From Streptomyces narbonensis (lineage in GTDB: Bacteria > Actinomycetota > Actinomycetes > Streptomycetales > Streptomycetaceae): DNA of 64,000 nucleotides. Made by a program: the position numbers and the translations under genes. Position 1 is the stretch's first letter; each line of letters begins with the position of its first letter. The notes beneath the pieces were generated by a model that saw only the letters and a program-made list of their open reading frames with translations, was not told the origin of the DNA and made no database searches. Below are positions 1 through 16,111 of the stretch, in pieces. The stretch spans positions 41,703-105,702 of the forward strand of contig NZ_BMSF01000021.1 of assembly GCF_014649015.1 (NCBI RefSeq), given 5' to 3'.

Positions 1-545
1 TCGTCGCCCAGCATTTCGTGCTGCCACAGCGCGTAGTCCGAGTACTGCACAGGCAGTTCGGCCCAGTCAGGTGCCGTGCCGGTCACCCGGGCCCGGTAGG
101 CCGTCGACACGTCACGGGCCAGGGGGGCCAGCGATCCGCCGTCGCCGGCGATGTGGTGGATCACCAGGACCACCAGGAATTCCTCGTCGGCGCCCTGGAG
201 GACGCAGCCGCGCAGCGGCACGTCCCTCGACAGGTCGAACCAGCTGCCGCTGACCGACGCCACCACGCCGGGCACCCGCTCGGGTGCCACCCGGCCCCAG
301 TCCTGCCAGGGCAGTTCGATCTCGGCAGGGTCGAGAACACGCTGGTACGGCTGGCCGTCGGTCTCGGTGAAGACGGTGCGCAGGACCTCGTGGCGGACCA
401 TCACGTCACGAAACGCCGCCCGCAGCGCGACCGTGTCGAGCGGGCCGTGGCAACGCAGGAGAAGCGGGATGTTGTAGGTGGAGGACGGACCTTCGAAGCG
501 GTTGATGAACCACATTCGCCGCTGCGCGTACGACAGGGGGGTCAT
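1..545 (-). CDS. Nonribosomal peptide synthetase, partial (N-terminal condensation domain)
   Basis: Only the first ~181 residues lie in the window; the gene runs off the left end. The protein opens with LSYAQRRMWF, the usual first motif of a condensation domain that accepts an L-residue donor, and carries the catalytic motif HHIAGDGGS, so the domain looks active. It starts at an ATG 8 bp after the stop of the bimodular synthetase, with a TAGGAAA Shine-Dalgarno that overlaps that stop. The two are therefore co-transcribed and probably translationally coupled. Since the upstream protein ends in a carrier domain, this C domain should accept the acyl-dipeptide made by modules 1-2 and start module 3. 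In echinomycin-type clusters this position belongs to the synthetase that adds N-methyl-Cys and N-methyl-Val and ends in a cyclising thioesterase. That is inference, since those domains are outside the window. Confidence 0.9.
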   Translation of the reverse strand, partial: MTPLSYAQRRMWFINRFEGPSSTYNIPLLLRCHGPLDTVALRAAFRDVMVRHEVLRTVFTETDGQPYQRVLDPAEIELPWQDWGRVAPERVPGVVASVSGSWFDLSRDVPLRGCVLQGADEEFLVVLVIHHIAGDGGSLAPLARDVSTAYRARVTGTAPDWAELPVQYSDYALWQHEMLGD

Positions 546-553
546 GGTGTTTC

Positions 554-8344
<7,791 letters not shown>

Positions 8345-8710
8345 CCAGATGCCCCCAGCAAACGTGGTTTCCCGGTCATTGACCCCTCGCCGTGTCGATG
8401 TTTGTCGCGGCCCGTGCGGTTCAACAACCGGGATGAAAGATTTTGGTCAGAGATCGACAAGGAACTGGCCAACACCGAAACAACTCCGCCAGTCCGCGCG
8501 GCCCGACGTCCGTCCGACCTGCTCTACCGCCCTCGGAGGACATCCTTCGATCGCGGGTCCCGCGCGTGGAGACCCGGACCGGGAGCGGCGTCGAGCGGCC
8601 GGTCGAGGACGTCCTCGATCCGGTCCGGTGACGCCTCCCGCTCGGGCCCGGGAATGCCTTCCAGGTCCTGGTGCGCCGGAAGGTGACGCAGCGGCGGGTG
8701 AGCAGGCTCG
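8345..8710. other. Intergenic region upstream of the bimodular NRPS gene
   Basis: About 366 bp separate the ABM-domain gene from the synthetase; both are on the minus strand. The segment nearest the synthetase is distinctly richer in A/T (around 8430-8480) than the rest of the cluster, as expected of a promoter region. A short minus-strand reading frame (8524-8736) has no recognisable family or convincing start and I do not call it. No transposon or tRNA is seen. The break suggests that the NRPS genes have their own promoter rather than relying only on read-through from the precursor genes. Confidence 0.4.
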
Positions 8711-9079
8711 TCACGCCTCCCGGCCGCCCGGATCACCGCACTGACGCGGCTCCTCGGCCGCCGCGGTCGGGCTCCCGTTGTCGTGCGCGCTGGTCCGGAT
8801 CACCTCGGCGACGGTCAGCTCGTAGGCGGAGTACCAGTGCTTCCTGGCCTGTCGCTGCGCCACCTGGTGCTCGGGGTCGCAACGCCACTTGTCCAACGTC
8901 TCCTTGTCCCGCCACATCAGGACGGTGAGACGCTCACCATCCTCCCCGGTGTAGTTCTTGACCTCCACCGGGTCGGAGCCGGCGATGGCGCGAACCCGCT
9001 CCTGCATCCGCTCCTCGGTGGCGGCGTAGTCCTCGCCGGCGTGCTCGGACAGGCGCGACTTGAACAGGATCACGAACAT
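8711..9079 (-). CDS. ABM-domain (antibiotic biosynthesis monooxygenase-like) protein
   Basis: This 122-residue protein is a single dimeric alpha/beta-barrel ABM domain. It opens MFVILFKSRL, has a central RLTVLMWRDKETLDKW segment and ends in a short hydrophilic tail. ABM proteins are small cofactor-poor oxygenases or isomerases in polyketide and peptide pathways, though some family members are heme-degrading or of unknown role. The start at 9079 gives a 10-bp overlap with the stop of the upstream flavin monooxygenase, so the two are translationally coupled and likely act in one pathway. A longer in-frame extension upstream would overlap that gene far more and lacks the domain start. Its place among the precursor genes makes a role in the oxidation or cyclisation of the aryl starter acid plausible, but that is inference. 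The substrate cannot be read from sequence. Confidence 0.85.
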   Translation of the reverse strand: MFVILFKSRLSEHAGEDYAATEERMQERVRAIAGSDPVEVKNYTGEDGERLTVLMWRDKETLDKWRCDPEHQVAQRQARKHWYSAYELTVAEVIRTSAHDNGSPTAAAEEPRQCGDPGGREA

Positions 9080-10446
9080 GCGGGGTCCTCCGAGGTGGCT
9101 GTGGTCGGGGTGGGGAGAGGGGTGCAGGCGCGCAGCCGGTCGTCGGGGGCCGAGACCAGCTCGGCGCCGTGCCGGGCCAGCAGATCCGCCACGAGCCGGT
9201 CCAGACGCTGGTCGTCGCGCAGTATGGAGGCATAGCTCTCCTCGGTGAAGGCGCACCGCTCGTACAGCGGAACGAACCGGTCCGGGAAAAGAGCCGTCAG
9301 CCGCCCGCGTAGCACCTCCTCGGCGGTCCCCTCGCGACGTGGGTTGGCCATGGTGAAGTAGTGCCGGTAGGAGAGCTCGGAGATCGCGTCGGCGTCCTCG
9401 GTCCGCGACTTCTCGTAGGCGGCCAGGCCCGCCTCCCAGTCCGCGGAGGCGTCGAGGCAGTCGACGAGGACCCGGGCGTCCTCGAAGCCGCAGTTCATGC
9501 CGTGCCCCATGAAGGGCGCCATCGCGTGACTGGAGTCACCGAGCAGCGCGAAGGTGTCGCGCCAGACCCATCGGTCGCAGCGGACGGTCGTGAGGGTCGA
9601 GACGGCCTTGTCGGCGAGCTGTTCCGCGATGTCGGGGATGATCCTGATCAGTTCGGGGAAGAGGGCGGCGAACATCTCATACAAGTCTTGGCCGCTGCGG
9701 GCCGCCGCGTAGGACGGGGCGGGGCCGTCGCGGCGCATGAACAAGGAGCCCGAGAGCTTCCCCGACGGCAGGGGATGCGCCGCGAACATCGCGTTCCCGG
9801 AGGGCCAGTAGTGCGTGATGGTCGGGTCCAGACGGCCGGCCGGTACGTCGATCTCCTGGTAGGCCAGGTCCAGCCTGCGCACCTCGGCCCGGGTGCCGCG
9901 CGCCTCCAGGGCGGCCCGGGCCGCGGAGTGCGCGCCGTCGCAGCCGAGGACCCGGCGGCACGTCAGCCGGTGCGAGACGTGCCCGTCCTCCACCACCACC
10001 GCGGGTTCGTCCAGGTCCACCGAGCGCACGCGCCGGCCGAAGCGGACGCGCACACCCGGGGTCGCCTCGGCGGCGTCCAGCAGGATGTGGTGCAGCCGCC
10101 GGCGCTCCACCGCCCAGATGGGCTGTCCGTCCCGGCTGTAGGGGGTCACCCGTGTCCGGCCGTCGGGCAGGTGCCCGCTGCGTCCGTGCAGGGGGACGCA
10201 TATCCGGCGCACGGCGTCCGCGAGGCCCAGGTCCGACAGGGCGCGCCACCCGCGCGACGACAGCATCACGACGAGTGACCGGCGTTGTCCACCGGGCTCC
10301 CGCCTGAGGTCCGCCCGCTTCTCCAGCAGGGTGACCGGCCCGAAGCGGGGCGCGAGGTAGAGAGCCGTGACCGCGCCCACCAGACCGGCCCCCACGATGA
10401 CGGTCTCCGCGTACCCGTCCGTGCGGTCCGTTCCGTTCCGATTCAT
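9070..10446 (-). CDS. FAD-dependent monooxygenase, kynurenine 3-monooxygenase-like
   Basis: This 458-residue aromatic hydroxylase-type flavoprotein has an N-terminal Rossmann FAD motif (VIVGAGLVGAVTALYL, residues ~16-31), a second FAD motif GCDGAHSAAR near 170, and GDSSHAMAPFMGHGMN near 300 followed by GFED. That last signature, with SELSYRHYFTM near 360, is typical of kynurenine 3-monooxygenases. Length matches the family. It sits between the isopropylmalate-dehydrogenase-like gene (66 bp upstream) and the ABM gene (10-bp overlap), all on one strand. In echinomycin biosynthesis a FAD oxidoreductase of this kind is proposed to act on a hydroxykynurenine intermediate on the way to quinoxaline-2-carboxylate. 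By contrast, in actinomycin-type pathways the enzyme makes 3-hydroxykynurenine. Which reaction occurs here is inference from context. Confidence 0.9.
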   Translation of the reverse strand: MNRNGTDRTDGYAETVIVGAGLVGAVTALYLAPRFGPVTLLEKRADLRREPGGQRRSLVVMLSSRGWRALSDLGLADAVRRICVPLHGRSGHLPDGRTRVTPYSRDGQPIWAVERRRLHHILLDAAEATPGVRVRFGRRVRSVDLDEPAVVVEDGHVSHRLTCRRVLGCDGAHSAARAALEARGTRAEVRRLDLAYQEIDVPAGRLDPTITHYWPSGNAMFAAHPLPSGKLSGSLFMRRDGPAPSYAAARSGQDLYEMFAALFPELIRIIPDIAEQLADKAVSTLTTVRCDRWVWRDTFALLGDSSHAMAPFMGHGMNCGFEDARVLVDCLDASADWEAGLAAYEKSRTEDADAISELSYRHYFTMANPRREGTAEEVLRGRLTALFPDRFVPLYERCAFTEESYASILRDDQRLDRLVADLLARHGAELVSAPDDRLRACTPLPTPTTATSEDPACS

Positions 10447-10512
10447 CCCGTCCCCACCCCTGGTCCGTTGCTTCGCCCGCAGTTCCGCGGCCGTGTCCGC
10501 GTCCTCACCTCG

Positions 10513-11547
10513 CTAGGGTCGCCGCAGTTCCGTCAGGACCGCGGCGCCCACCTCCTTCGTGCTCAGGGATCCTCCGAGGTCGGGGGTGACGTGGTCGGCG
10601 GCCACGGTCGCGGCGACCGCCCGCCGGACCGCGTCCGCCGCCTCGGTCCGGCCCAGGTGCTCGACCAGCAGGGCCACGGAGAGGATCGCGCCGAACGGGT
10701 TGGCGATGCCGGTGCCCGCGATGTCCGGGGCGCTGCCGTGCACGGGCTCGAAGAGCGCCTGTCCGGTCACGGGGTTGAGATTCGCCGACGCCGCCACGCC
10801 GAGTCCGCCGGCGAGCGCGGCCGTGAGGTCGCTCAGGATGTCGCCGTAGGAGTTGTTGGTGACGATGACGTCGAAGGCGGTGGGATCGGTGGCCAGCCGC
10901 AGGGCGGCGGTGTCCACGTAGAGGTGCGACGTCTCGACGCGCGGGTGCCGTGCGACCGCCTCGCTCCAGCACCGCTGCCACAGCTGTCCGCCGTTGCGGA
11001 CGGCATTGGCCTTGTCGACGAGGCACACCGACCTGCGCGCCACCGAGAAGGCGAAGTCCAGTACTCGTGAAACGCCTTGGCGGGTGCTGAGGTCCACGTC
11101 GATGGCGATCTCCTGGGGGGTCCCCGCGCGCGTACCGCCACCGATGCCGCTGTAGAGCCCCTCGGTGTTCTCCCTGACGATCACGCAGTCGATCGCCCGG
11201 CGGGCCGGGTCGCGCAGCGGACTGAGCCTGTCGTGCCAGAGTCTGGCGGGCCGGTAGTTGACGTAGAGGTCGAGTTCGAGACGCAAGGTGGTGAGGACGG
11301 TGCGCACGTACGCGGTGTCGCTGAGCCGGGGATCCCCGACCGCGCCCAGGAGCGCCACCTCGCTGGACCGGATCCGGTCGAGGTCGGCTCCGGTCAGCGC
11401 CGTTCCGGTGCGCAGGTAGGTCTCCGCGTTGACGTGATCCAGAACGTCCGTCTTCACTCCGAGGCGGAGGGCGTCGAGGACGTCCAACGCAGGCTCGATC
11501 ACCTCGGGACCGATGCCGTCACCGGGAATCACGGCGATGGTGGTCAA
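10513..11547 (-). CDS. Isocitrate/isopropylmalate dehydrogenase-family oxidoreductase
   Basis: This 344-residue beta-decarboxylating dehydrogenase opens TIAVIPGDGIGPEVI and has LLGAVGDPRL, LDLYVNYRPARLW, VIVRENTEGLYSG, the catalytic-lysine segment VDKANAV (~184-190) and the metal-binding SYGDILSDL (~235). The ENTEG motif resembles isocitrate/tartrate dehydrogenases more than housekeeping LeuB. The family oxidises a 2-hydroxy acid with NAD(P) and usually decarboxylates it. No LeuA, LeuC or LeuD lies nearby, so a biosynthetic leucine role is unlikely. Echinomycin clusters contain exactly such a gene, proposed to oxidise a beta-hydroxykynurenine-type intermediate during quinoxaline-2-carboxylate formation; I infer the same here. 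The start is TTG at 11547 with GAGG five bases upstream. The gene begins 7 bp after the thioesterase stop, so it is probably co-transcribed. Confidence 0.88.
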   Translation of the reverse strand: MTTIAVIPGDGIGPEVIEPALDVLDALRLGVKTDVLDHVNAETYLRTGTALTGADLDRIRSSEVALLGAVGDPRLSDTAYVRTVLTTLRLELDLYVNYRPARLWHDRLSPLRDPARRAIDCVIVRENTEGLYSGIGGGTRAGTPQEIAIDVDLSTRQGVSRVLDFAFSVARRSVCLVDKANAVRNGGQLWQRCWSEAVARHPRVETSHLYVDTAALRLATDPTAFDVIVTNNSYGDILSDLTAALAGGLGVAASANLNPVTGQALFEPVHGSAPDIAGTGIANPFGAILSVALLVEHLGRTEAADAVRRAVAATVAADHVTPDLGGSLSTKEVGAAVLTELRRP

Positions 11548-11554
11548 CGCCGCC

Positions 11555-12301
11555 TCACTTCCCGCCCTGGCTCAGCACGTCCGCGACGAGCTCCGCGACG
11601 TCGGTCGTCACGTGGAAGTGCCCGCCCGGCCGCACGGTCTGCGTGAAGCCGCCGGAGGTGACGCTCGCCCACTCCGCCAACTGGGCCTGCTCCACCAACG
11701 GGTCGCCCGCGCCGTGGTAGCAGCGCACAGGACAGGACAGCGGACGGGTGCCGGGACGGGGCCGATAGGTCGCGTGGGCCCGCAGGTCCGAGCGGATGAC
11801 GGGCAGCAGGAGGTCGCGCAGCTCGGCGTTCTCGGCGACCGCGGGTTCGATGCCGCCCAGCGCGCACAGTGTCGCCCAGAACTCGTCGTCGGGCTCCAGG
11901 TGGACGCCTCTGTTGGTCATCCGTCCGGGCGGCATGGCGGCCGACACACAGAGCGCCAGGGGTTCCTCGCCGGCATCCCGCAGCAGCAGGGCGGTCTCGT
12001 AGGCGACCAGCGCGCCCAGGCTGTGCCCGAACAGTATGTGGTCGCCCGGAGGCAACCGCAGCAGCTCCGCCGCCGCGCAGCCTGCCATCGCGGCCACGTC
12101 GTCCACGGGCGGCTCTCCGAAGCGGTCGCCCCGGCCGGGGTACTGGACGGCCATCAGCGACACACCTGGCGGCACCGCGGCGGACCACTCTCCGAAGGCG
12201 ATCCCCGAGCCCCCCGAGTGCGGGAAGCACACCACGCGTACGCCGAGAGGGCCACCGGCGGTCATCGACCGCACCCAGCCGCGTTCCCGTATCCGGCTCA
12301 T
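11555..12301 (-). CDS. Type II thioesterase
   Basis: This 248-residue alpha/beta hydrolase is of the stand-alone type found beside NRPS and PKS genes. It has VVCFPHSGGSG near the N-terminus, the nucleophile motif LFGHSLGALVAYE (Ser ~95), and a C-terminal catalytic histidine in GGHFHV. These enzymes usually remove wrong acyl groups from carrier domains. In quinomycin-type clusters a thioesterase is also proposed to release a carrier-bound hydroxytryptophan or kynurenine-type intermediate during precursor synthesis, so the role here may be either. It is the first gene of the minus-strand row, with a divergent promoter region shared with the aryl-AMP ligase. The start at 12301 has GGAGAGG almost touching the ATG; a second ATG 12 codons in (MTAGGPLG) is possible. 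Confidence 0.93.
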   Translation of the reverse strand: MSRIRERGWVRSMTAGGPLGVRVVCFPHSGGSGIAFGEWSAAVPPGVSLMAVQYPGRGDRFGEPPVDDVAAMAGCAAAELLRLPPGDHILFGHSLGALVAYETALLLRDAGEEPLALCVSAAMPPGRMTNRGVHLEPDDEFWATLCALGGIEPAVAENAELRDLLLPVIRSDLRAHATYRPRPGTRPLSCPVRCYHGAGDPLVEQAQLAEWASVTSGGFTQTVRPGGHFHVTTDVAELVADVLSQGGK

Positions 12302-12661
12302 CCTCTCCGCCTTTCTGGTCGACTGTCGTTCCGACCGCACCATGTTTTCCGCTCGTGGTGGATTCGCGGGTCCCTCGACAGATGTCGGCAAGAGATCGGG
12401 GCGCGATGGACCGCGACGCTGACGATGCCAAGAGACGACAAGGGCCACGGGCACGCCGCCGTACGGCATCGGGCTCAGGTCGCACGCGGACGTCGCGCAC
12501 CACCGCACCGGACACCGCCCGCCACCGCAGGAAGGCACCCGCCCTCCGCCCTCGTTGCCTCAGGCTCGCGGCCGGCACAGACCGAGGGCACCCGCGGCTC
12601 CACCCGGACCGCCGCGCTCCTCGATCCCCGTCTCGACCCACCGTTGAAAGGGAACGCGATC
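12302..12661. other. Divergent intergenic region between thioesterase and aryl-AMP ligase genes
   Basis: This 360-bp stretch separates the leftward biosynthetic row from the rightward AMP-ligase gene and must hold both promoters. No family-like protein is encoded on either strand. The AMP-ligase Shine-Dalgarno (AAAGGGA) lies just before 12662. No regulator gene is present in this arm of the cluster. Confidence 0.4.
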
Positions 12662-14248
12662 ATGCTTGACGGTTTTGTGCCCTGGCCCGAACAGTTCGCG
12701 GCGGACCTGCGCCGAACAGGGGTCTGGCTCGGTCGGCCGATCGGTGACCTGTTGCACGAGTCGTGCGAACGGAACGCCGAGAAGGTGGCCGTGGTGTGCG
12801 GCGAACGCCGGATGACCTACGCGGAGCTGTCCCGGCGGGCGGACCGGTTGGCGGGCGGCCTGATCGGGCTGGGCATCAAGCCCCTGGACCGGGTGGTGGT
12901 GCACCTCCCCAACATCCCGGAGTTCGTCGTCCTGGTCTTCGCGCTGCTGCGGGCCGGAGCGATCCCGGTGCTGGCGCTGCCCGGTCACCGCAGAGGCGAG
13001 ATCGCGCATCTGTGCGCCCACTCCGGGGCTGTCGCCTATGTGGTGAAGGACGAGTTCGGCGGGTTCGACTTCCGCACCATCGCCCGGGAGATCCCGTCGG
13101 TCCCGCACGTGATCGTCAGCGGCGACGCCCAGGAGTTCACGTCGCTGGAGTCGCTGGACGCCCAGGACGTCGCGCTGCCCCAGGTGGACGCGTCCGACCC
13201 CGCGCTGTTCCTGCTCTCCGGGGGCACCACCGGACTGCCGAAGCTGATTCCCCGGGCCCACGACGACTACGCGTACGTCATGCGGGCCTGCGCGGAGGCG
13301 ATGCAGGTGGGCCCGGAGGTGGTGTACCTCGCCGTCAACCCGGTCGCGCACCAGGCGGCCCTCGCCTGTCCGGGCGTGTTCGGCAGTCTCCTGCTGGGCG
13401 GGAAGGCGGTCCTCACGTCGAGCGTGCGGCCCGACGACGTCTTCTCGCTGATCCGCCGCGAGGGGGTCACCGTGACCACGGTCGTCCCCTCCGTGTTGCG
13501 GCTGTGGGCCGATTCCGGACGACCGCCCGGCGAACTGTCCCGCCTGCTGATCCAGGTGGGCAGCGCCCCGCTCGACCCGGCGCTGGCGCGCCGCGCGGCC
13601 CAGGTGCTGGGCTGCCGCATCCAGCGGTGGTACGGCATCAGCGAGGGGCTGCTGACCCACACCCGGTTCGACGACCCGGAGGAGGCGGCCGTGAACACGG
13701 ACGGCCGCCCCATGTCGCCGGGTGACGAGGTCCGGATCGTCGACGAGTCGGGGAACCCCGTGCCCGACGGGGAGGCGGGCGAGATGCAGGCGCGGGGCCC
13801 GTACACCATCCGCGGGTACTACCAGGCGCCCGAGGAGAACGCCCGCTCGTTCACGCCTGACGGTTTCTTCCGCACCGGCGACCTCGTCCGGCGCAGGCCG
13901 GACGGCAACATCGTGATCGTCGGCAGGAACAAGGACGTCATCAACCGGGCCGGCGAGAAGGTCTCCGCCGAGGAGGTGGAGCGGCAGTTGCGCACCCACC
14001 CCGCCGTCCAGGACGCGGCCGTGATCGGCGTGGCGGACACCGTGCTCGGCGAGCGGACGTACGCGTTCGTCATCCTCAATGAGGCGGACGTCCGCCCGTC
14101 CGCCATGAAGGAATTCCTCAGGGGCCGCGGCCTGGCCGCGTACAAGATCCCCGACCGGCTGATCACGATGCCACAGCTTCCTCGCACACCGATGGGGAAG
14201 GTCGACAAGAAGGCACTGCGCGCACAGATCGCCACGTCGGAACGCTGA
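12662..14248 (+). CDS. Stand-alone aryl-acid:AMP ligase (DhbE/EntE family)
   Basis: This 528-residue adenylate-forming enzyme activates an aromatic acid and loads it on a carrier protein. It has a phosphate loop LLSGGTTGLPK (~180-190), WYGISEGLL, a hinge near RTGDLVRRRPDG and the C-terminal catalytic lysine in TPMGKVDKKAL. In the DhbE substrate-pocket segment the usual H-N-Y...S is replaced by H230-Q231-A232...C236, and the residue equivalent to DhbE Val337 is Leu. Cys and Leu at those places are known from salicylate-activating enzymes. Loss of the Asn and Tyr suggests a substrate other than dihydroxybenzoate, such as a bulkier bicyclic N-heteroaryl acid. By context I infer quinoxaline-2-carboxylate, as for Ecm1. 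No carrier domain is fused or adjacent, so the acid may be loaded on a shared acyl carrier such as the fatty-acid ACP. The ATG has AAAGGGA 8 bp upstream. Confidence 0.93.
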   Translation: MLDGFVPWPEQFAADLRRTGVWLGRPIGDLLHESCERNAEKVAVVCGERRMTYAELSRRADRLAGGLIGLGIKPLDRVVVHLPNIPEFVVLVFALLRAGAIPVLALPGHRRGEIAHLCAHSGAVAYVVKDEFGGFDFRTIAREIPSVPHVIVSGDAQEFTSLESLDAQDVALPQVDASDPALFLLSGGTTGLPKLIPRAHDDYAYVMRACAEAMQVGPEVVYLAVNPVAHQAALACPGVFGSLLLGGKAVLTSSVRPDDVFSLIRREGVTVTTVVPSVLRLWADSGRPPGELSRLLIQVGSAPLDPALARRAAQVLGCRIQRWYGISEGLLTHTRFDDPEEAAVNTDGRPMSPGDEVRIVDESGNPVPDGEAGEMQARGPYTIRGYYQAPEENARSFTPDGFFRTGDLVRRRPDGNIVIVGRNKDVINRAGEKVSAEEVERQLRTHPAVQDAAVIGVADTVLGERTYAFVILNEADVRPSAMKEFLRGRGLAAYKIPDRLITMPQLPRTPMGKVDKKALRAQIATSER

Positions 14249-14436
14249 CGATGCCCGAGGCGCGGGACGGGTTCCGCGTCCGTTCCGCGCCTGCCTCGGC
14301 ACCCGCCAGGGCACCCGCCCAACGCCCCACCCAGCGCCACGGAGCGTCACTACCGAGAGGAGAACGGGCGGGGGCGGAAAGACTCATCCGCGCAGGCCAG
14401 GGCATAGCCCCATCGATGCAGGTCGGCGGCCGGACA

Positions 14437-15531
14437 TCAGTCGGACACGGTGGTACCGGTGATCAGGCCGATCAACCCCGAAAGCCCGCCGTCGGCCAGG
14501 GCTCGGCGCTGACGATCGGCGGGAGTGCCCTCCCGGAGCAGTCTGTGGACGAGTGCGTTCACCTCGCGGAGGTCACCGGACTCCTCCAACGCGGGAGTGA
14601 TGTGGCGGAACAGCGAGCACAACGCGTCGCCGCTGCTGAGCGGAAGTCCGTCCCGACCGACCAGGGTGCCGTTCAGGCCGTGCCGGGCCGCGTGCCAGTT
14701 GGCGGCGTGCAGGATCTCGGGCTCGCACGGGGTCAGCGCCATGCCGGCCTTCTCCTCGGCGATCGCGGTGACGACCAGGGCGCGTACGACGCCTGCGAGC
14801 ATGACCGCGTCGTCGGCCCGGAGCTGGACGTCCAGGCACCGCACCTCGACGGTGGGGTACCGGTCGGACAGCCGTGCCTGCCAGTAGGCCTGTGCCTTGT
14901 CGGCGATCACGCCTGATGCCGCCAGTGCCGCCAAGCGCCGTTCGTAGTCGGGGTACCCGTCGAAGTGCGGCGGCGGCCCGCTCACGGGCCACCGTCCGAA
15001 CACGATGGTGCGCCAGCTCGCGAACCCGGTGTCCCGCCCGTCCCACACGGGCGAGTTGGCCGACATGGCCAAGAGCGTCGGGAGCCACGGCCGGATCCTG
15101 TTCAGTACGGCCACACCTGTATCCGGATCGGGAACGCCCACGTGGACGTGCATGCCACAGATCAGCTGCTCGTCGACCAGCTTTCCCGCCTCGGCCTCCA
15201 TCCGCAGATAGCGGGGCGACGGGGTCACCGGTACCGGCAGCACCCCGCGCAACGGGGCCGCGCCCGTGGCCGCGATCCGACAGCCGTTCGCCTCGGCGGC
15301 CGACGCGAGGGCGTGTCGCAGGCGCAGCAGATGGCCGCCGACCTCCGCAAGGCTCCGGCACACGGGAGTGGCCACCTCGATCTGGGCCTGCAGCAACTCG
15401 TCCTGCACTTCGTCCCGCTGGGCGAACGCACCAAGACCGGCCGTGCGGCTCACGTCCTCCACGAGCGGCTTCGGCACGCCCGTGGCCGGATCCACCAGCA
15501 GATACTCCTCTTCCACTCCCACGGTGATCAC
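14437..15531 (-). CDS. Carboxylate-amine ligase, YbdK/GCS2 family
   Basis: This 364-residue protein opens TVGVEEEYLLVD, the Glu-rich metal and ATP-binding start of the YbdK group. It continues with CGMHVHVGVPD (~145) and a TVEVRCLD segment (~230), both conserved in the glutamate-cysteine-ligase-2 superfamily. E. coli YbdK has weak glutamate-cysteine ligase activity, but the physiological substrate of this group is not settled. Full length is present. The start is GTG at 15531; reading frames upstream of it are not conserved-looking. It is convergent with the AMP-ligase gene across a 188-bp gap and seems unrelated to the peptide cluster, so I place the cluster boundary between them. Confidence 0.9.
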   Translation of the reverse strand: MITVGVEEEYLLVDPATGVPKPLVEDVSRTAGLGAFAQRDEVQDELLQAQIEVATPVCRSLAEVGGHLLRLRHALASAAEANGCRIAATGAAPLRGVLPVPVTPSPRYLRMEAEAGKLVDEQLICGMHVHVGVPDPDTGVAVLNRIRPWLPTLLAMSANSPVWDGRDTGFASWRTIVFGRWPVSGPPPHFDGYPDYERRLAALAASGVIADKAQAYWQARLSDRYPTVEVRCLDVQLRADDAVMLAGVVRALVVTAIAEEKAGMALTPCEPEILHAANWHAARHGLNGTLVGRDGLPLSSGDALCSLFRHITPALEESGDLREVNALVHRLLREGTPADRQRRALADGGLSGLIGLITGTTVSD

Positions 15532-15782
15532 GTCACGCGGCTACCCCGTCGCTCCTTGATCACCCCCGCGAGACCGCGTGCGGAGGCGTCGAGCATGTCG
15601 ATCACGATGAGGCCGAACGGACCATGGCCGTCGGATCGGGCCCGCCGGCTGACGAACCGCGGGCGGCGGCGATCGGATGTTCAAGATTTCACAAATCGGG
15701 TATTTAGCCATGTTCGACATGAACCAGACACCTGCTCCCTCAGTGCGGGCAGGAGGCGACGCGGCACGGCGGTGAGAAACCG

Positions 15783-16004
15783 ATGACTCAGTGCAAGACC
15801 CCCGACTACCGCACCGGCCATCACGGTCGGCACTGGACACACGCCCTGCGCTGCGCGCAGAAGGCCGGAGCCGTCGTCGTCACCGACGACACCGAGGAGC
15901 CGGTGACCTACGCCCACGAAGACTCCGGGCCCGGCCGCTTCCGCCCCTGGATCACCGAGACAGGATCACGCTACGACAGCCACGACGTGCACCCCGAGTG
16001 GTAG
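15783..16004 (+). CDS. Small hypothetical protein (73 aa)
   Basis: I do not recognise this 73-residue protein. It is hydrophilic, rich in His, Asp, Glu and Arg, with no membrane segment and a C-terminal run of acidic and aromatic residues ending in HPEW. It begins at an ATG with GGTGAG about 6-10 bp upstream and has codon use typical of the region, with G/C at almost every third position. It diverges from the YbdK gene across 251 bp that include an A/T-rich stretch near 15680-15710, a plausible promoter. Its function is unknown. Confidence 0.55.
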   Translation: MTQCKTPDYRTGHHGRHWTHALRCAQKAGAVVVTDDTEEPVTYAHEDSGPGRFRPWITETGSRYDSHDVHPEW

Positions 16005-16033
16005 CAGCCGGCGGAAGCCGAGGGCGATGCCGA

Positions 16034-16111
16034 TCACTGCGCCGAGCGCGGGATCCGAAGGTCGAGCAGCCGGTCCAGGACTGCCTGCCGGCCCGGCTTG
16101 TCGCGGCGCAT
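16034..16111 (-). pseudogene. Remnant of an AraC-type regulator (fragment)
   Basis: A 25-codon frame reads RRDKPGRQAVLDRLLDL before it diverges and stops. The segment PGRQAVLDRLLDL is characteristic of the region joining the cupin-like sensor and DNA-binding part of actinobacterial AraC regulators that are usually found divergent from an MFS exporter. Neither the sensor domain nor the helix-turn-helix can be found on either side. I read it as the last trace of a deleted regulator; chance similarity is possible because the match is short. Confidence 0.4.

Noticed and set aside
8524..8736. Small minus-strand frame upstream of the NRPS
   Set aside because: It has no family match by eye, an extended overlap with the ABM gene end and no good start; composition is not clearly coding.
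14249..14436. Mobile-element border of the peptide cluster
   Set aside because: No transposase, integrase, tRNA or direct-repeat attachment site could be found here.
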